Below are positions 48,872 through 58,924 of a stretch of 64,000 bases of DNA, piece after piece. Numbering within the stretch: the stretch's first letter is position 1; each line of letters opens with the position of its first letter. This DNA comes from Polaribacter porphyrae. Lineage in GTDB: Bacteria; Bacteroidota; Bacteroidia; Flavobacteriales; Flavobacteriaceae. The translations under genes and the position numbers were made by a program. The stretch spans positions 2,554,011 through 2,618,010 of the forward strand of contig NZ_MSCN01000001.1 in NCBI RefSeq assembly GCF_002954685.1. Direction: 5' to 3'. The notes under the pieces were generated by a model. The model did not search any database, had not been told where the DNA came from, and saw only the letters and a program-made list of their open reading frames with translations.

Positions 48872-51703
48872 ATGAGAAAATCAATCTTGTACTTATTTAT
48901 TCTAATAAGTTTAACAGCTTTTACTCAAAAAAATTCAACTAACGCAACCAAAATTCAAGAATCTTTAGAAGTTAAAAAATTATTAGAAAGCAACTCTTTA
49001 GTAAAAAATGTCAGTTTTACAAATATTGGTCCAACTGTAATGAGTGGACGAGTTGCAGATGTTGCAGTAAATCCAGAAAATCCAACAGAGTTTTATGTAG
49101 GCTATGCATCAGGAGGTTTATGGTATACTAATAATAATGGAACAACATTTACACCTGTTTTAGACAATTCTCCAACACAAAATATTGGAGATATAGCTGT
49201 AGATTGGAATTCTGAAACAATTTGGGTTGGGACAGGTGAAAAAAATTCATCACGTTCTAGTTATGCAGGAATTGGAATGTTAAAATCAACAAATAAAGGT
49301 AAAACTTGGCAAAATGTTGGTTTGTTAGATTCGCATCATATTAGTAGAATTCTCATAAATCCAAACAATACTGATGAAGTTGTAGTAGGTGTTATTGGTC
49401 ATTTATATTCTTCAAATGAAGAAAGAGGTATTTTTAAAACGACTGATGGTGGAAAAACGTGGACAAAATCCCTTTTTATAAATAAAGATACAGGAATTAT
49501 TGATGTTGCTTTTGCTCCAGAAAACTTTAATATTATGTATGCTGCTTCTTGGGAAAGAGAACGTAAAGCTTGGAATTTTGATGGGGATGGAAAAAATTCA
49601 GCAATCTATAAAAGTACAGATGCAGGAACTTCTTGGACAAAAATTGCTGATAAAAGCGGTTTCCCAATTGGAGATGGAGTTGGTAGAATTGGTTTAGCTG
49701 TTTTTAACGAAAATACGGTTTATGCTTTACATGATAGTCAATTTAGAAGACCAAAAAGAAAAACTAAAAAAACTTCTGATGCTTTAACCAAAGAAGATTT
49801 TAAAACAATGACTTCTGCTGATTTCTTAAAATTATCAGATAAAAAATTGAATGCATATTTAAAAAACAACGGATTTCAAGAAAAATACAGAGCACAAAAT
49901 GTAAAGCAAATGGTAAGAGTTGGTTCTGTAAAACCTATAGATTTGGCTAAATATTTAGAAAATGCAAATTCATTATTATTTGACACTCAAGTTATTGGTG
50001 CAGAAGTTTTCAAAACTACAAATGGAGGTAAATCTTGGAAAAAAACACACAAAGAGTATTTAAATGGAGTATATAATTCTTATGGATATTATTTTGGAGA
50101 AATTAGAGTTGATTTACAAAATGAAAATGCCATATATGTGTTGGGAGTTCCAATTATAAAATCTAAAGATGGAGGAAAAACATTTACTTCTATCAGTAAA
50201 GAAAATGTGCATTCAGATCATCAAGCTTTATGGGTAAATCCTAAAAAATCGGGTCATATTTTAAATGGAAATGATGGTGGTTTAAACCTTACTTACGATG
50301 ATGGAGAAAACTGGACTAAACTAAATGACCCTGCAGTTGGGCAGTTTTATTCGGTTTATGCAGATAATCAAAAAAATTATAAAGTTTATGGTGGTTTGCA
50401 AGATAATGGAGTTTGGGTAGCAAGCAACAATGCAAGAATTAATAAACGTTGGCAACAATCAGGTCAAAATCCTTATGAGTCAATTATGGGTGGAGATGGT
50501 ATGCAAGTTCAGGTTGATGACAGAAATCCAAATATTGTTTACACAGGATATCAATTTGGAAATTATTTTAGAATTGATAGAAAATCTGGTAGAAATAAAT
50601 ACATTCAACCAAAACATACTTTAGGCGAAAACCCATATCGTTTCAACTGGCAAACACCTATTTTATTATCAAAACACAATCAAGATATTTTATATTTAGG
50701 AGGTAATAAATTGCATCGTTCTTTAAATAAAGGTAATAAATGGGAAACAATTTCGGGCGATTTAACAACTGGAGGTAAAAAAGGGAATGTTGCTTATGGG
50801 ACTTTAGCAACCATTTCAGAAAGTCCTTTTCAATTTGGATTGATTTATACAGGTTCTGATGATGGTCTAATTTACAGAACCAAAGATGCAGGTGGTTCTT
50901 GGACAAAAATTTCTAATAAGTTGCCACAAGATTTATGGGTTTCAAGAATTATTGCTTCATCACACAAAAAAGAACGTGTTTATGCAACGTTAAATGGGTA
51001 CAGATTTGATGATTTCACCACTTATGTTTATGTTTCTGATGATTTTGGAGAAAACTGGAAAAGTATTAGCAGTAACATTCCAACATCGCCAGTAAATGTA
51101 ATTAAGGAAGATCCAGAAAATGCGAACTTATTGTATTTAGGCACAGATAATGGATTATACGTTTCTTTTAATCAAGGTAAATCTTGGGAAGCTTTTAGCA
51201 AGAATTTACCTAATGTTGCTGTACACGATTTAGTAATTCAGCCAACAGCAAAACACCTAATTGTAGCTACTCATGGCCGAAGTTTATACAAAGCAAACAT
51301 TGCTCCTTTACAAAAAATGAATTCTGATATTTTAGAGAAATCCAGCTACGTTTTTTTTATTGATAATATCAGAAAAAGTAGAAATTGGGGGCGTTCGTTT
51401 AGTCAATGGAGAGATGCTTACACACCAGAAATTACGATTCCTTTTTATGTGAATTCTGATAGAAAAATAACTTTGGACATTTACAAAGAAGATATTAAAG
51501 TAAATTATATTTCTATAGAAGCTGATAAAGGCTATAATGAAGCTGTTTTTGATGTTACTTTTTCTAAAAAAGGAAAGAAAAATTTTGAAAAAGGAAGTGA
51601 AAAATCAGCATTAAAAAAGGCTCAAAATGATAAATATTATTTACCAAAAGGGAAATATGTGGTTAAAATTGATGATGCAAAAAGTAAGTTTGAAATCAAA
51701 TAA
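48872..51703 (+). CDS. Secreted BNR/sortilin-type beta-propeller protein
   Basis: A 943-residue exported protein (signal peptide ending LTAFTQ). From residue 50 to about 820 it is made of Asp-box/BNR repeats: TTDGGKTWTK, STDAGTSWTK, TTNGGKSWKK, SKDGGKTFTS, TKDAGGSWTK, SDDFGENWKS, SFNQGKSWEA, typical of VPS10/sortilin-like and glycosyl-hydrolase-like beta-propellers. A charged insertion at about 300-370 interrupts the repeats. The last 120 residues form a beta domain seen after such propellers (EITIPFYVNSDRKITLDIYKED, in part). Sialidase catalytic Arg triad is not evident, so a binding or xyloglucanase-like role is equally possible. Confidence 0.88.
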   Translation: MRKSILYLFILISLTAFTQKNSTNATKIQESLEVKKLLESNSLVKNVSFTNIGPTVMSGRVADVAVNPENPTEFYVGYASGGLWYTNNNGTTFTPVLDNSPTQNIGDIAVDWNSETIWVGTGEKNSSRSSYAGIGMLKSTNKGKTWQNVGLLDSHHISRILINPNNTDEVVVGVIGHLYSSNEERGIFKTTDGGKTWTKSLFINKDTGIIDVAFAPENFNIMYAASWERERKAWNFDGDGKNSAIYKSTDAGTSWTKIADKSGFPIGDGVGRIGLAVFNENTVYALHDSQFRRPKRKTKKTSDALTKEDFKTMTSADFLKLSDKKLNAYLKNNGFQEKYRAQNVKQMVRVGSVKPIDLAKYLENANSLLFDTQVIGAEVFKTTNGGKSWKKTHKEYLNGVYNSYGYYFGEIRVDLQNENAIYVLGVPIIKSKDGGKTFTSISKENVHSDHQALWVNPKKSGHILNGNDGGLNLTYDDGENWTKLNDPAVGQFYSVYADNQKNYKVYGGLQDNGVWVASNNARINKRWQQSGQNPYESIMGGDGMQVQVDDRNPNIVYTGYQFGNYFRIDRKSGRNKYIQPKHTLGENPYRFNWQTPILLSKHNQDILYLGGNKLHRSLNKGNKWETISGDLTTGGKKGNVAYGTLATISESPFQFGLIYTGSDDGLIYRTKDAGGSWTKISNKLPQDLWVSRIIASSHKKERVYATLNGYRFDDFTTYVYVSDDFGENWKSISSNIPTSPVNVIKEDPENANLLYLGTDNGLYVSFNQGKSWEAFSKNLPNVAVHDLVIQPTAKHLIVATHGRSLYKANIAPLQKMNSDILEKSSYVFFIDNIRKSRNWGRSFSQWRDAYTPEITIPFYVNSDRKITLDIYKEDIKVNYISIEADKGYNEAVFDVTFSKKGKKNFEKGSEKSALKKAQNDKYYLPKGKYVVKIDDAKSKFEIK

Positions 51704-51718
51704 AACTTTGAAGTACAA

Positions 51719-51747
51719 GACCTCACAGGTTCAAGAAATCTGTGAGT
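51719..51747. repeat. Palindrome GACCTCACAGGTTC...GAAATCTGTGAGTC
   Basis: An imperfect inverted repeat with a two-base loop, 15 bases after the propeller gene stop and 15 bases before the next ATG. Similar in build (purine/pyrimidine arms ending in AGGTT) to the pair at 10788-10888. Confidence 0.6.
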
Positions 51748-51762
51748 CTAAAAATTATCAAT

Positions 51763-52383
51763 ATGAAAAGAAATCTTTTACTTTTATTCTTCACCATTAC
51801 AATTTCAATGAGCTCACAAACCAAAAGTAAAGGTTTTTTTGATCTTTCTGGTCCTAAAAGAATTTGGGTAATATTCCACCCTTTTAAGGCAAAAAAATCT
51901 TTAAGAATTTCTAATGAAACAAACAAGGTTTCTGATTCTATAAAAAAAACCAATTTATTAGATGGTGATGGTAATGGGGGTCAAGTAGATGCTTTTAGAC
52001 ATGCCTATTGGATGGCTCGTTTACGACAAGAGATTGGTAAATCTGCTGCACGTTCTTTAGGTAAAGCACATGAAAAGGAAAATTATTTAACCTACAAAAA
52101 AAGGCAATTAGAAGATGGTACTGTACCTGATGAAATATCATCAACTATGGATTTATGGAATAATGAAGAGGGTCTAAAACTAATAAGAAAAAGAAGTACA
52201 GTTTCTCAAAAAAGTTTGATTTATAAAATAGTCAATGCAATTAAAGGTGGTAAGATGAAAATTATCAAAAAAGATAAAGAAGGTAATTTTTTAACTTGCG
52301 ATGGCAAAAAAATTACCCCAGAAGAATTAAAAGGAAAATGGAAAAATAATAAGTGCTTGGTAGCTTCAAATCAAATTCCTTAA
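51763..52383 (+). CDS. Exported DUF6973-like protein
   Basis: A 206-residue protein with signal peptide (MKRNLLLLFFTITISMSSQ). The core has the motif GQVDAFRHAYWMARL with a glutamate-containing follow-up LGKAHEKEN and SSTMDLWNNEEGL, a His/Asp/Asn pattern shared by the DUF6973 family, whose arrangement suggests a metal or hydrolase site; function unproven. I start at the ATG at 51763 rather than the in-frame GTG at 51742, which lies inside the palindromic repeat. Possibly cotranscribed with the propeller gene. Confidence 0.72.
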   Translation: MKRNLLLLFFTITISMSSQTKSKGFFDLSGPKRIWVIFHPFKAKKSLRISNETNKVSDSIKKTNLLDGDGNGGQVDAFRHAYWMARLRQEIGKSAARSLGKAHEKENYLTYKKRQLEDGTVPDEISSTMDLWNNEEGLKLIRKRSTVSQKSLIYKIVNAIKGGKMKIIKKDKEGNFLTCDGKKITPEELKGKWKNNKCLVASNQIP

Positions 52384-52431
52384 GAATTATTTAAACCCAT
52401 TCTAAATACTTACGAAAACGATGTAAATTCC

Positions 52432-52462
52432 TTGTAATCCATTTTGTTAAGCCGTATTTTTG
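52432..52462 (+). promoter_or_regulatory. Promoter of the sdhCAB operon
   Basis: TTG at 52432-52434 and TATTTTTG at 52455-52462, 20-base spacer; ATG of sdhC is 27 bases further. This supports the start at 52489 rather than an upstream in-frame TTG at 52444. Confidence 0.75.
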
Positions 52463-52488
52463 TATTCAAAATTTTAATTAATTATACA

Positions 52489-53163
52489 ATGAGCGGATTT
52501 TTCAAATCTTCAATTGGGAGGAAAGTGTCTATGGCACTTTCAGCATTTTTCTTAATGATCTTCCTATTACAGCATTTAACTATAAATATGATGTCTGTTT
52601 TTAGTGCAGACTTGTTTAACGAAGTATCACACTTTATGGGTACAAACCCTGTTGTTCAATTTGCATTACAGCCTGTTTTAATATTCGGAGTTGTTTTTCA
52701 CTTTGTAATGGGCTTTATTTTAGAACTTCAAAATACAAGAGCAAGAAATGTATCATATGCCAAAAATAATGGAGGAGCTAACTCCACGTGGATGAGTAGA
52801 AATATGATTTGGAGTGGTATTGCAATTTTAGCATTTATCATTCTACATTTTATCGATTTTTGGTTTCCAGAAATCAACACAAAATTTATCCAAGGAGATT
52901 GGTCTGGAACTATGGAAGGAGTTGAAGGGTTTAGATATTATGAAGAGTTAGTTCATAAGTTTATGCATCCTGCAAGAGTTGCTGCATATGTAATTGCTTT
53001 TGTTTTTTTAGGCTTGCATTTAGCTCACGGTTTTACTTCAGCATTTCAGTCGGTTGGAGCAGCTTCATTAAGAAAAAAATTAGAAAAAGTAGGTTTGGCC
53101 TACTCAATAATAATCCCTTTAGGATTTATATTTATCGCATTATTTCATCATCTTAACCATTAA
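52489..53163 (+). CDS. sdhC: Succinate dehydrogenase cytochrome b subunit
   Basis: A 224-residue membrane anchor with five helices, as in the single-subunit (type B) succinate dehydrogenase/fumarate reductase of Bacteroidota. Heme-ligand histidines are in the helices around LQHLTINMM, VVFHFVMGF, ILHFIDFWF and FLGLHLAHGF. It starts MSGFFKSSIGRKVSMALS, typical of the family. First gene of sdhCAB; passes electrons from the Fe-S subunit to menaquinone. Confidence 0.95.
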   Translation: MSGFFKSSIGRKVSMALSAFFLMIFLLQHLTINMMSVFSADLFNEVSHFMGTNPVVQFALQPVLIFGVVFHFVMGFILELQNTRARNVSYAKNNGGANSTWMSRNMIWSGIAILAFIILHFIDFWFPEINTKFIQGDWSGTMEGVEGFRYYEELVHKFMHPARVAAYVIAFVFLGLHLAHGFTSAFQSVGAASLRKKLEKVGLAYSIIIPLGFIFIALFHHLNH

Positions 53164-53175
53164 TCTTAAATAACT

Positions 53176-55173
53176 ATGGCTTTAAATTCAAAAGTACCAA
53201 AAGGTCCAATTAAAGATAAATGGACAGACTATAAAAATAAAATTAACTTGGTAAATCCTGCTAACAAGCGTCATATAGATGTTATTGTAGTTGGTACAGG
53301 TTTAGCAGGTGGTTCTGCATCAGCAACATTAGCAGAACTGGGTTACAATGTAAAAGCATTTGCTTATCAAGATTCTCCAAGAAGGGCGCATTCAATTGCT
53401 GCTCAAGGAGGAATTAACGCCGCAAAAAATTATCAAGGAGATGGAGATTCTACCTACAGATTATTTTATGATACTGTAAAAGGTGGAGATTACAGATCTC
53501 GTGAAGCTAACGTTTATAGATTGGCTGAAGTTTCAGCAAATATTATTGATCAATGTGTGGCACAAGGAGTTCCTTTTGCACGTGATTATGGTGGTTTGTT
53601 AGACAACCGTTCTTTTGGTGGCGTTTTAGTTTCTAGAACGTTTTACGCAAAAGGGCAAACAGGTCAACAATTATTATTAGGAGCGTATTCTGCAATGAAC
53701 AGACAAATTGCTCGCGGAAAGATTGAAATGTTTAACAGACACGAAATGTTAGATGTTGTTGTTGTTGATGGAAAAGCAAGAGGAATTATTGCTCGTAATT
53801 TAGTTACTGGAGAAATCGAAAGACATTCTGCACATGCTGTTGTTATTGCATCTGGAGGTTATGGAAACGTATATTTCTTATCTACAAATGCAATGGGTTC
53901 TAATGTTACTGCTGGTTGGAAAATTCACAAAAAAGGAGCATATTTTGCAAATCCTTGTTATACACAAATTCATCCAACTTGTATTCCACGTTCTGGAGAT
54001 TATCAGTCTAAATTAACGTTGATGTCTGAATCTTTAAGAAATGATGGACGTATTTGGGTGCCAAAGAATTTAGAAGATGTAAAAGCAATTCGTGAAGGCA
54101 GTAAAAAACCAACCGATTTATCTGAAGATGAAAGAGATTATTATTTAGAAAGACGTTATCCAGCTTTTGGTAATTTGGTACCAAGAGATGTTGCTTCTAG
54201 AGCAGCGAAAGAGCGTTGTGATGCTGGTTATGGAGTAAATGCAACTGGTGAAGCTGTGTATTTAGATTTTGCTGCATCTTTTATAAGATATGGAACAGAG
54301 CAAGCTAAAATTCAAGGTATTAACAATCCTTCTGATGCAAAAATTAAAGAATTAGGACAAGAGATTGTAAGAGCAAAATATGGAAACCTTTTTCAAATGT
54401 ATGAGAAAATTGTTGATGAAAATCCATATGAAACACCAATGATGATTTACCCAGCAGTTCATTATACTATGGGTGGTGTTTGGGTTGATTATAATTTAAT
54501 GACAACCATTCCTGGCTGTTATTGTATTGGAGAAGCAAATTTCTCTGATCATGGAGCCAACAGATTAGGAGCATCAGCATTAATGCAAGGTTTGGCAGAT
54601 GGCTATTTTGTGTTGCCATACACTATTGGAGATTATTTAGCTGATGATATTAGAACAGGAAAAATATCAACAGAAACTCCAGAATTTGAAGTAGCAGAAA
54701 ACGAAGTGAAAGAAAGAATTAATTTCTTTGTAAACAATAAAGGAACACATTCAGTTGATTATTACCACAAGAAATTAGGAAAAATTATGTGGGATAAATG
54801 TGGAATGTCTAGAAACGCTGCTGGTTTAAAAGAGGCTATTGAAGAAATTTCTGCATTACGTAAAGATTTCTGGCAAAACGTTTCGGTTCCAGGTGGTGCT
54901 AATGAATACAATGAAGAATTAGCAAAAGCTGGTAGAGTTGCAGATTTTTTAGAATTAGGTGAACTATTTGCAAAAGATGCTTTAGAAAGAGAAGAATCTG
55001 CAGGAGGACACTTTAGAGAGGAATATCAAACTCCAGAGGGAGAAGCAAAAAGATTAAAAGAATTTCAGTTTGTTTCTGCTTGGGAATATAAAGGAGAACC
55101 AAAAGATGCAATCTTACACAAAGAACCTTTAGAATACGAAAACATAGAAGTAAAAGAAAGAAGTTATAAATAA
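53176..55173 (+). CDS. sdhA: Succinate dehydrogenase flavoprotein subunit
   Basis: A 665-residue flavoprotein that oxidises succinate to fumarate. The FAD-binding [17 protein letters not shown], the covalent-FAD histidine in [13 protein letters not shown], the substrate-site [11 protein letters not shown], and the capping-domain MGGVWVDYN and [18 protein letters not shown] are present. Length agrees with type B enzymes. Twelve bases separate it from both sdhC and sdhB. Confidence 0.97.
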   Translation: MALNSKVPKGPIKDKWTDYKNKINLVNPANKRHIDVIVVGTGLAGGSASATLAELGYNVKAFAYQDSPRRAHSIAAQGGINAAKNYQGDGDSTYRLFYDTVKGGDYRSREANVYRLAEVSANIIDQCVAQGVPFARDYGGLLDNRSFGGVLVSRTFYAKGQTGQQLLLGAYSAMNRQIARGKIEMFNRHEMLDVVVVDGKARGIIARNLVTGEIERHSAHAVVIASGGYGNVYFLSTNAMGSNVTAGWKIHKKGAYFANPCYTQIHPTCIPRSGDYQSKLTLMSESLRNDGRIWVPKNLEDVKAIREGSKKPTDLSEDERDYYLERRYPAFGNLVPRDVASRAAKERCDAGYGVNATGEAVYLDFAASFIRYGTEQAKIQGINNPSDAKIKELGQEIVRAKYGNLFQMYEKIVDENPYETPMMIYPAVHYTMGGVWVDYNLMTTIPGCYCIGEANFSDHGANRLGASALMQGLADGYFVLPYTIGDYLADDIRTGKISTETPEFEVAENEVKERINFFVNNKGTHSVDYYHKKLGKIMWDKCGMSRNAAGLKEAIEEISALRKDFWQNVSVPGGANEYNEELAKAGRVADFLELGELFAKDALEREESAGGHFREEYQTPEGEAKRLKEFQFVSAWEYKGEPKDAILHKEPLEYENIEVKERSYK

Positions 55174-55185
55174 AATTAAGACATT

Positions 55186-55926
55186 ATGAATTTAACACTA
55201 AAAATTTGGAGACAGAAAGACTCAAGTTCAAAGGGTCAAATGGTAGATTACAAAGTGACTGAAATTTCAGAGCATATGTCTTTTTTAGAAATGATAGATG
55301 TTTTAAACGAAGGTTTAGTTGCAAAAGGAGAAGAACCAGTTGCTTTCGACCACGATTGTAGAGAAGGAATTTGTGGTATGTGTTCTATGTATATTAATGG
55401 AGAAGCTCATGGACCAGATAGAGGTGTAACTACTTGCCAGTTACACATGCGTATGTTTAAAGATGGAGATACCATTACAATCGAACCATTTAGAGCTGCT
55501 GCATTTCCAGTAATTAAAGATTTAGTTGTAGATCGTTCCGCTTTTGATAGAATTCAACATGCAGGTGGTTATATTTCTGTAAACACTTCTGGTAACACAC
55601 AAGATGCAAACTCAATTCCTATTTCTAAACAAGCAGCAGATACAGCAATGGACGCTGCTACTTGTATTGGTTGTGGCGCATGTGTTGCTACTTGTAAAAA
55701 TAGTTCTGCAATGCTGTTTGTAGGTGCAAAAGTATCTCAATATGCTTTGTTACCTCAAGGTCAAGTAGAAGCAGCAGATCGTGTTAAAAACATGGTAGCG
55801 CAAATGGATTTAGAAGGCTTTGGAAATTGTACAAATACAGGTGCTTGTGAAGTAGAATGCCCAAAAGGAATTTCTTTAGACAACATTGCAAGAATGAATA
55901 GAGAATTAATGAAAGCTTCTATCTAA
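55186..55926 (+). CDS. sdhB: Succinate dehydrogenase iron-sulfur subunit
   Basis: A 246-residue protein with three clusters: the 2Fe-2S site [12 protein letters not shown] plus a later CQLHM cysteine, and ferredoxin-like sites [13 protein letters not shown] and [14 protein letters not shown] for the 4Fe-4S and 3Fe-4S clusters. Third gene of the operon; it wires FAD to the heme subunit. Followed by a REP-like element and a terminator. Confidence 0.97.
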   Translation: MNLTLKIWRQKDSSSKGQMVDYKVTEISEHMSFLEMIDVLNEGLVAKGEEPVAFDHDCREGICGMCSMYINGEAHGPDRGVTTCQLHMRMFKDGDTITIEPFRAAAFPVIKDLVVDRSAFDRIQHAGGYISVNTSGNTQDANSIPISKQAADTAMDAATCIGCGACVATCKNSSAMLFVGAKVSQYALLPQGQVEAADRVKNMVAQMDLEGFGNCTNTGACEVECPKGISLDNIARMNRELMKASI

Positions 55927-55935
55927 TAAACAAAC

Positions 55936-55964
55936 GTCATTGCGAGATTTTATGAAGCAATCTC
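55936..55964 (+). repeat. REP-like element after sdhB
   Basis: GTCATTGCGAGATTTTATGA then AGCAATCTC, ten bases after the sdhB stop. Same family as 9821, 14757 and 40235. Confidence 0.75.
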
Positions 55965-55976
55965 ATAAGAATAAAT

Positions 55977-56012
55977 AAAAAAACCAAAACTAAATTTAGT
56001 TTTGGTTTTTTT
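55977..56012. terminator. Bidirectional terminator between sdhB and rnhA
   Basis: Stem AACCAAAACTAAA / TTTAGTTTTGGTT with A-run left and T-run right. Confidence 0.9.
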
Positions 56013-56041
56013 ACTGAAAACTGAAACTGCTCACTGAAAAC
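56013..56041. repeat. ACTG-rich degenerate minisatellite
   Basis: ACTGAAAACTGAAACTGCTC then ACTGAAAAC, between the terminator and the end of rnhA. Same type as 40-63 and 30605-30634. Confidence 0.5.
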
Positions 56042-56045
56042 TATT

Positions 56046-56681
56046 TTACTTCCTCCCAAAATCAGCAGGAATTTCCCCCCAAGCTTTAGTTTCCCATTTT
56101 AATATGGGGTTTTTAAAAGAATTGTTTTGTAACCAATTTTCAGCTCTTTTTATCAATTCTAATAAATCTTTATTAGAGGCATCAAAATGAATATTGGTTT
56201 TGCACTTTTTCTGACGAACCCAACTCATGGCAATTTTAGAATCAGAATAAATAGGAATATCTTCTTTATTTTTATTATTTAAAAGTGCTATTCCATGCAC
56301 CAAAGCTAAAAACTCACCAATATTATTAGTTCCTTTTAAGTAGGGACCTTTTTTAAAAATTTCTTTTTTGTTATGTGTAAAAACGCCTCTATATTCCATT
56401 TTTCCTGGGTTTCCAGAACAAGCAGCATCCACAGCAATACTTTCTAAAATAGGAGAACCGTATTTTTCTTTTTCTTTGGATGATAAAACAGGTCTTTTGG
56501 TATTTTTACCTTTATAGTCTAAATACTTTTTAGAAAAAGCTAGTACTGCATCATCTAAACTAGTAAAAGATTTGTATTGAGCCCCTTCATAACCGTCAAT
56601 TTGAGCTTTACATACCTTCCAAGAAGTAAAAACACCAGTTTTTCTTCCTGCCCAAACTACATAATACTTTTTTTTAGGCAT
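56046..56681 (-). CDS. rnhA: Ribonuclease H1 with N-terminal viroplasmin-like domain
   Basis: A 211-residue RNase H. Residues 1-50 form the RNA/DNA-hybrid binding (caulimovirus viroplasmin) domain: KKYYVVWAGRKTGVFTSW and YEGAQYKSFTSLDDAVLAF. The catalytic part begins near 75 with the acidic residues in SIAVDAACSGNPG, NNIGEFLALVHG, IPIYSDSKIAMSWV and the closing DASNKDLLEL region. It removes RNA from hybrids. The start overlaps the end of purN by eight bases. Confidence 0.93.
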   Translation of the reverse strand: MPKKKYYVVWAGRKTGVFTSWKVCKAQIDGYEGAQYKSFTSLDDAVLAFSKKYLDYKGKNTKRPVLSSKEKEKYGSPILESIAVDAACSGNPGKMEYRGVFTHNKKEIFKKGPYLKGTNNIGEFLALVHGIALLNNKNKEDIPIYSDSKIAMSWVRQKKCKTNIHFDASNKDLLELIKRAENWLQNNSFKNPILKWETKAWGEIPADFGRK

Positions 56682-57249
56682 TTTTGTATGATAAAATTAC
56701 TTCTTCAATGACTTTTGGAAAATATTTTTGTTCTAAAATATGTATTTTTTCTGCAATTTTTTCTGGTGTATCGTTTTCATTTAAAGAAGTTTTAGCTTGA
56801 AAAATGATTGCACCTTCATCATAATTCGCGTTAACGTAGTGAATTGTAATACCAGTTTCTTTTTCATTATTGGCAGCCACAGCTTTATGAACATTCATTC
56901 CGTACATTCCTTTACCTCCATATTTAGGCAGTAAGGCTGGGTGGATATTTATAATCCTATTAGAAAATATATTTATAATTTTTTCAGGTACTTTCCATAA
57001 AAAACCAGCCAATACTATATAATCTGCTTCTTTTTTTAATAGGTTTAAAATAGTATCTTCTATAAAAAAGTCACCCTTATTAAAGTATAAATGCTTAATA
57101 TTTAGTGATTTACACCTATCAAAAACTTTGGCATACCTATTGTTACACAAAACTTGAGTAACCCTAGCAGTTTTAGTGTGATTAAAAAACTTAATAATAT
57201 TTTCTGCGTTCGTTCCAGAACCAGAAGCAAATACAACAATACGCTTCAT
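56674..57249 (-). CDS. purN: Phosphoribosylglycinamide formyltransferase
   Basis: A 191-residue enzyme of purine synthesis that transfers a formyl group from 10-formyl-THF to GAR. Motifs: FASGSGTNAENII (phosphate loop), INIHPALLPKYGGKGMYG (catalytic Asn/His), and YDEGAIIFQ with the catalytic Asp. Normal length. First gene of a pair with rnhA and divergent from acpP. Confidence 0.96.
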   Translation of the reverse strand: MKRIVVFASGSGTNAENIIKFFNHTKTARVTQVLCNNRYAKVFDRCKSLNIKHLYFNKGDFFIEDTILNLLKKEADYIVLAGFLWKVPEKIINIFSNRIINIHPALLPKYGGKGMYGMNVHKAVAANNEKETGITIHYVNANYDEGAIIFQAKTSLNENDTPEKIAEKIHILEQKYFPKVIEEVILSYKNA

Positions 57250-57383
57250 ATCTAACCTAATCTAGAGTACAAAAAAAAGAATATTTATTAACAAATCAAG
57301 TGATTTCATTGAATATTGAACAATTTTAATTATTTTTAGAAATCATTTTTTAGGCAAAAATTAGATAAAACTAATAAGATTTG

Positions 57384-57391
57384 TATTTTTG
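57384..57391 (+). promoter_or_regulatory. -7 box of the acpP-fabF-rnc operon
   Basis: TATTTTTG followed by CCCCG, exact TAnnTTTG match, 32 bases before the acpP ATG. A clear -33 TTG is lacking at 17-23 bases. Confidence 0.65.
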
Positions 57392-57423
57392 CCCCGATTT
57401 AAATTTTAAAAAACAGAAAAATT

Positions 57424-57660
57424 ATGTCAGACATTGCATCAAGAGTAAAAGCTATTATCGTAGACAAATTAGGTGTGGACGATAACGAAGTAACAACAGA
57501 AGCTAGCTTCACAAATGATTTAGGAGCAGATTCTTTAGATACTGTTGAGTTAATTATGGAGTTTGAAAAAGAATTTGATATTCAAATTCCAGATGATCAA
57601 GCAGAAAATATTGGTACTGTAGGCCAGGCAATTAGCTATATAGAAGAAGCAAAAAAGTAA
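57424..57660 (+). CDS. acpP: Acyl carrier protein
   Basis: A 78-residue ACP carrying the 4'-phosphopantetheine attachment serine S37 in [11 protein letters not shown], acidic throughout. Carries growing fatty acids. First gene of acpP-fabF-rnc, an order widely conserved in bacteria. Confidence 0.98.
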   Translation: MSDIASRVKAIIVDKLGVDDNEVTTEASFTNDLGADSLDTVELIMEFEKEFDIQIPDDQAENIGTVGQAISYIEEAKK

Positions 57661-57667
57661 TATTTAT

Positions 57668-58921
57668 ATGCAGTTAAAACGAGTTGTAGTTACTGGACTT
57701 GGCGCATTAACGCCAATTGGTAATAATATAGAAGAGTATTGGAACGCACTTATTAACGGAGTTAGTGGTGCAGCACCTGTTACGTATTATGATGCTGCCA
57801 AGTTCAAAACTCGTTTTGCATGTGAATTAAAAGGCTTTAAAGTCAATGACTATATTGACAGAAAAGAAGCCAGAAGAATGGACAGATTTACACAGTATGG
57901 AATAGTTGCTTCTGATGAAGCAATTGCAGATGCTAACTTAAATCTTGATGAAGTTAACAAATTACGTGTTGGCGTAATTTGGGGAGCAGGAATTGGTGGT
58001 TTAGAAACTTTTCAAAATGAAGTTTTAAATTTTGCTGCTGGTGATGGAACTCCAAGATTCAATCCGTTCTTTATCCCAAAAATGATTCCAGATATTGCTC
58101 CAGGACTTATTTCCATTAAAAATGGATTTATGGGGCCTAATTATACAACAGTTTCTGCTTGTGCATCATCTGCAAATGCAATGATAGATGCATTAAATTA
58201 CATTAGATTAGGCACTTGTGATGTAATTGTTACAGGTGGTTCTGAAGCTGCTGTAACTATTGCAGGTATGGGTGGTTTTAATGCTATGCATGCTTTATCT
58301 ACCAGAAATGAAAGTCCAGAAACAGCATCAAGACCTTTTGATGCAGAACGTGATGGATTTGTTTTAGGTGAAGGTGCAGGTGCTATTATTTTAGAAGAAT
58401 ACGAACACGCAAAAGCAAGAGGTGCAAAAATATATGCAGAGGTTATTGGTGGAGGTATGTCTTCAGATGCACATCATATGACAGCTCCACATCCTGAAGG
58501 AATTGGCGTTATTGCAGTGATGAAAAACTGTTTAGAAAATGCAGGTATTAAACCTGAAGATGTAGACCACATCAATACACATGGTACTTCTACACCATTA
58601 GGAGATGTAGCTGAATTAAAGGCGATTTCAGAGGTTTTTGGTGATCATGCAAAGAATATCAATATTAATTCTACAAAATCTATGACTGGTCACTTATTAG
58701 GTGCAGCAGGTGCAATAGAATCTATAGCTTCAATTTTAGCTATGGAAAACGGAATTATACCTCCCACTATAAATCATTCTAATATTGATAAAAATATAAA
58801 TCCAGATTTAAATCTTACGCTAAACAAACCTCAACATAGAGAAATTAAAATAGCAATGAGTAATACATTTGGTTTTGGCGGTCATAATGCTTGTGTTGCA
58901 TTTAAGAAAGTGGACGACTAG
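57668..58921 (+). CDS. fabF: 3-oxoacyl-[acyl-carrier-protein] synthase II
   Basis: A 417-residue ketosynthase that extends acyl-ACP with malonyl-ACP. Cys-His-His triad: C165 in VSACASSANAM, the His of NTHGTSTPLGD, and the His of KSMTGHLLGAAG; GFGGHNA closes the fold. Seven bases after acpP. Confidence 0.98.
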   Translation: MQLKRVVVTGLGALTPIGNNIEEYWNALINGVSGAAPVTYYDAAKFKTRFACELKGFKVNDYIDRKEARRMDRFTQYGIVASDEAIADANLNLDEVNKLRVGVIWGAGIGGLETFQNEVLNFAAGDGTPRFNPFFIPKMIPDIAPGLISIKNGFMGPNYTTVSACASSANAMIDALNYIRLGTCDVIVTGGSEAAVTIAGMGGFNAMHALSTRNESPETASRPFDAERDGFVLGEGAGAIILEEYEHAKARGAKIYAEVIGGGMSSDAHHMTAPHPEGIGVIAVMKNCLENAGIKPEDVDHINTHGTSTPLGDVAELKAISEVFGDHAKNININSTKSMTGHLLGAAGAIESIASILAMENGIIPPTINHSNIDKNINPDLNLTLNKPQHREIKIAMSNTFGFGGHNACVAFKKVDD

Positions 58922-58924
58922 TGT

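Noticed and set aside
51723..51953. Minus-strand frame across the start of the DUF6973-like gene
   Set aside because: Crosses the palindrome and a signal-peptide-coding region on the other strand; no domain.
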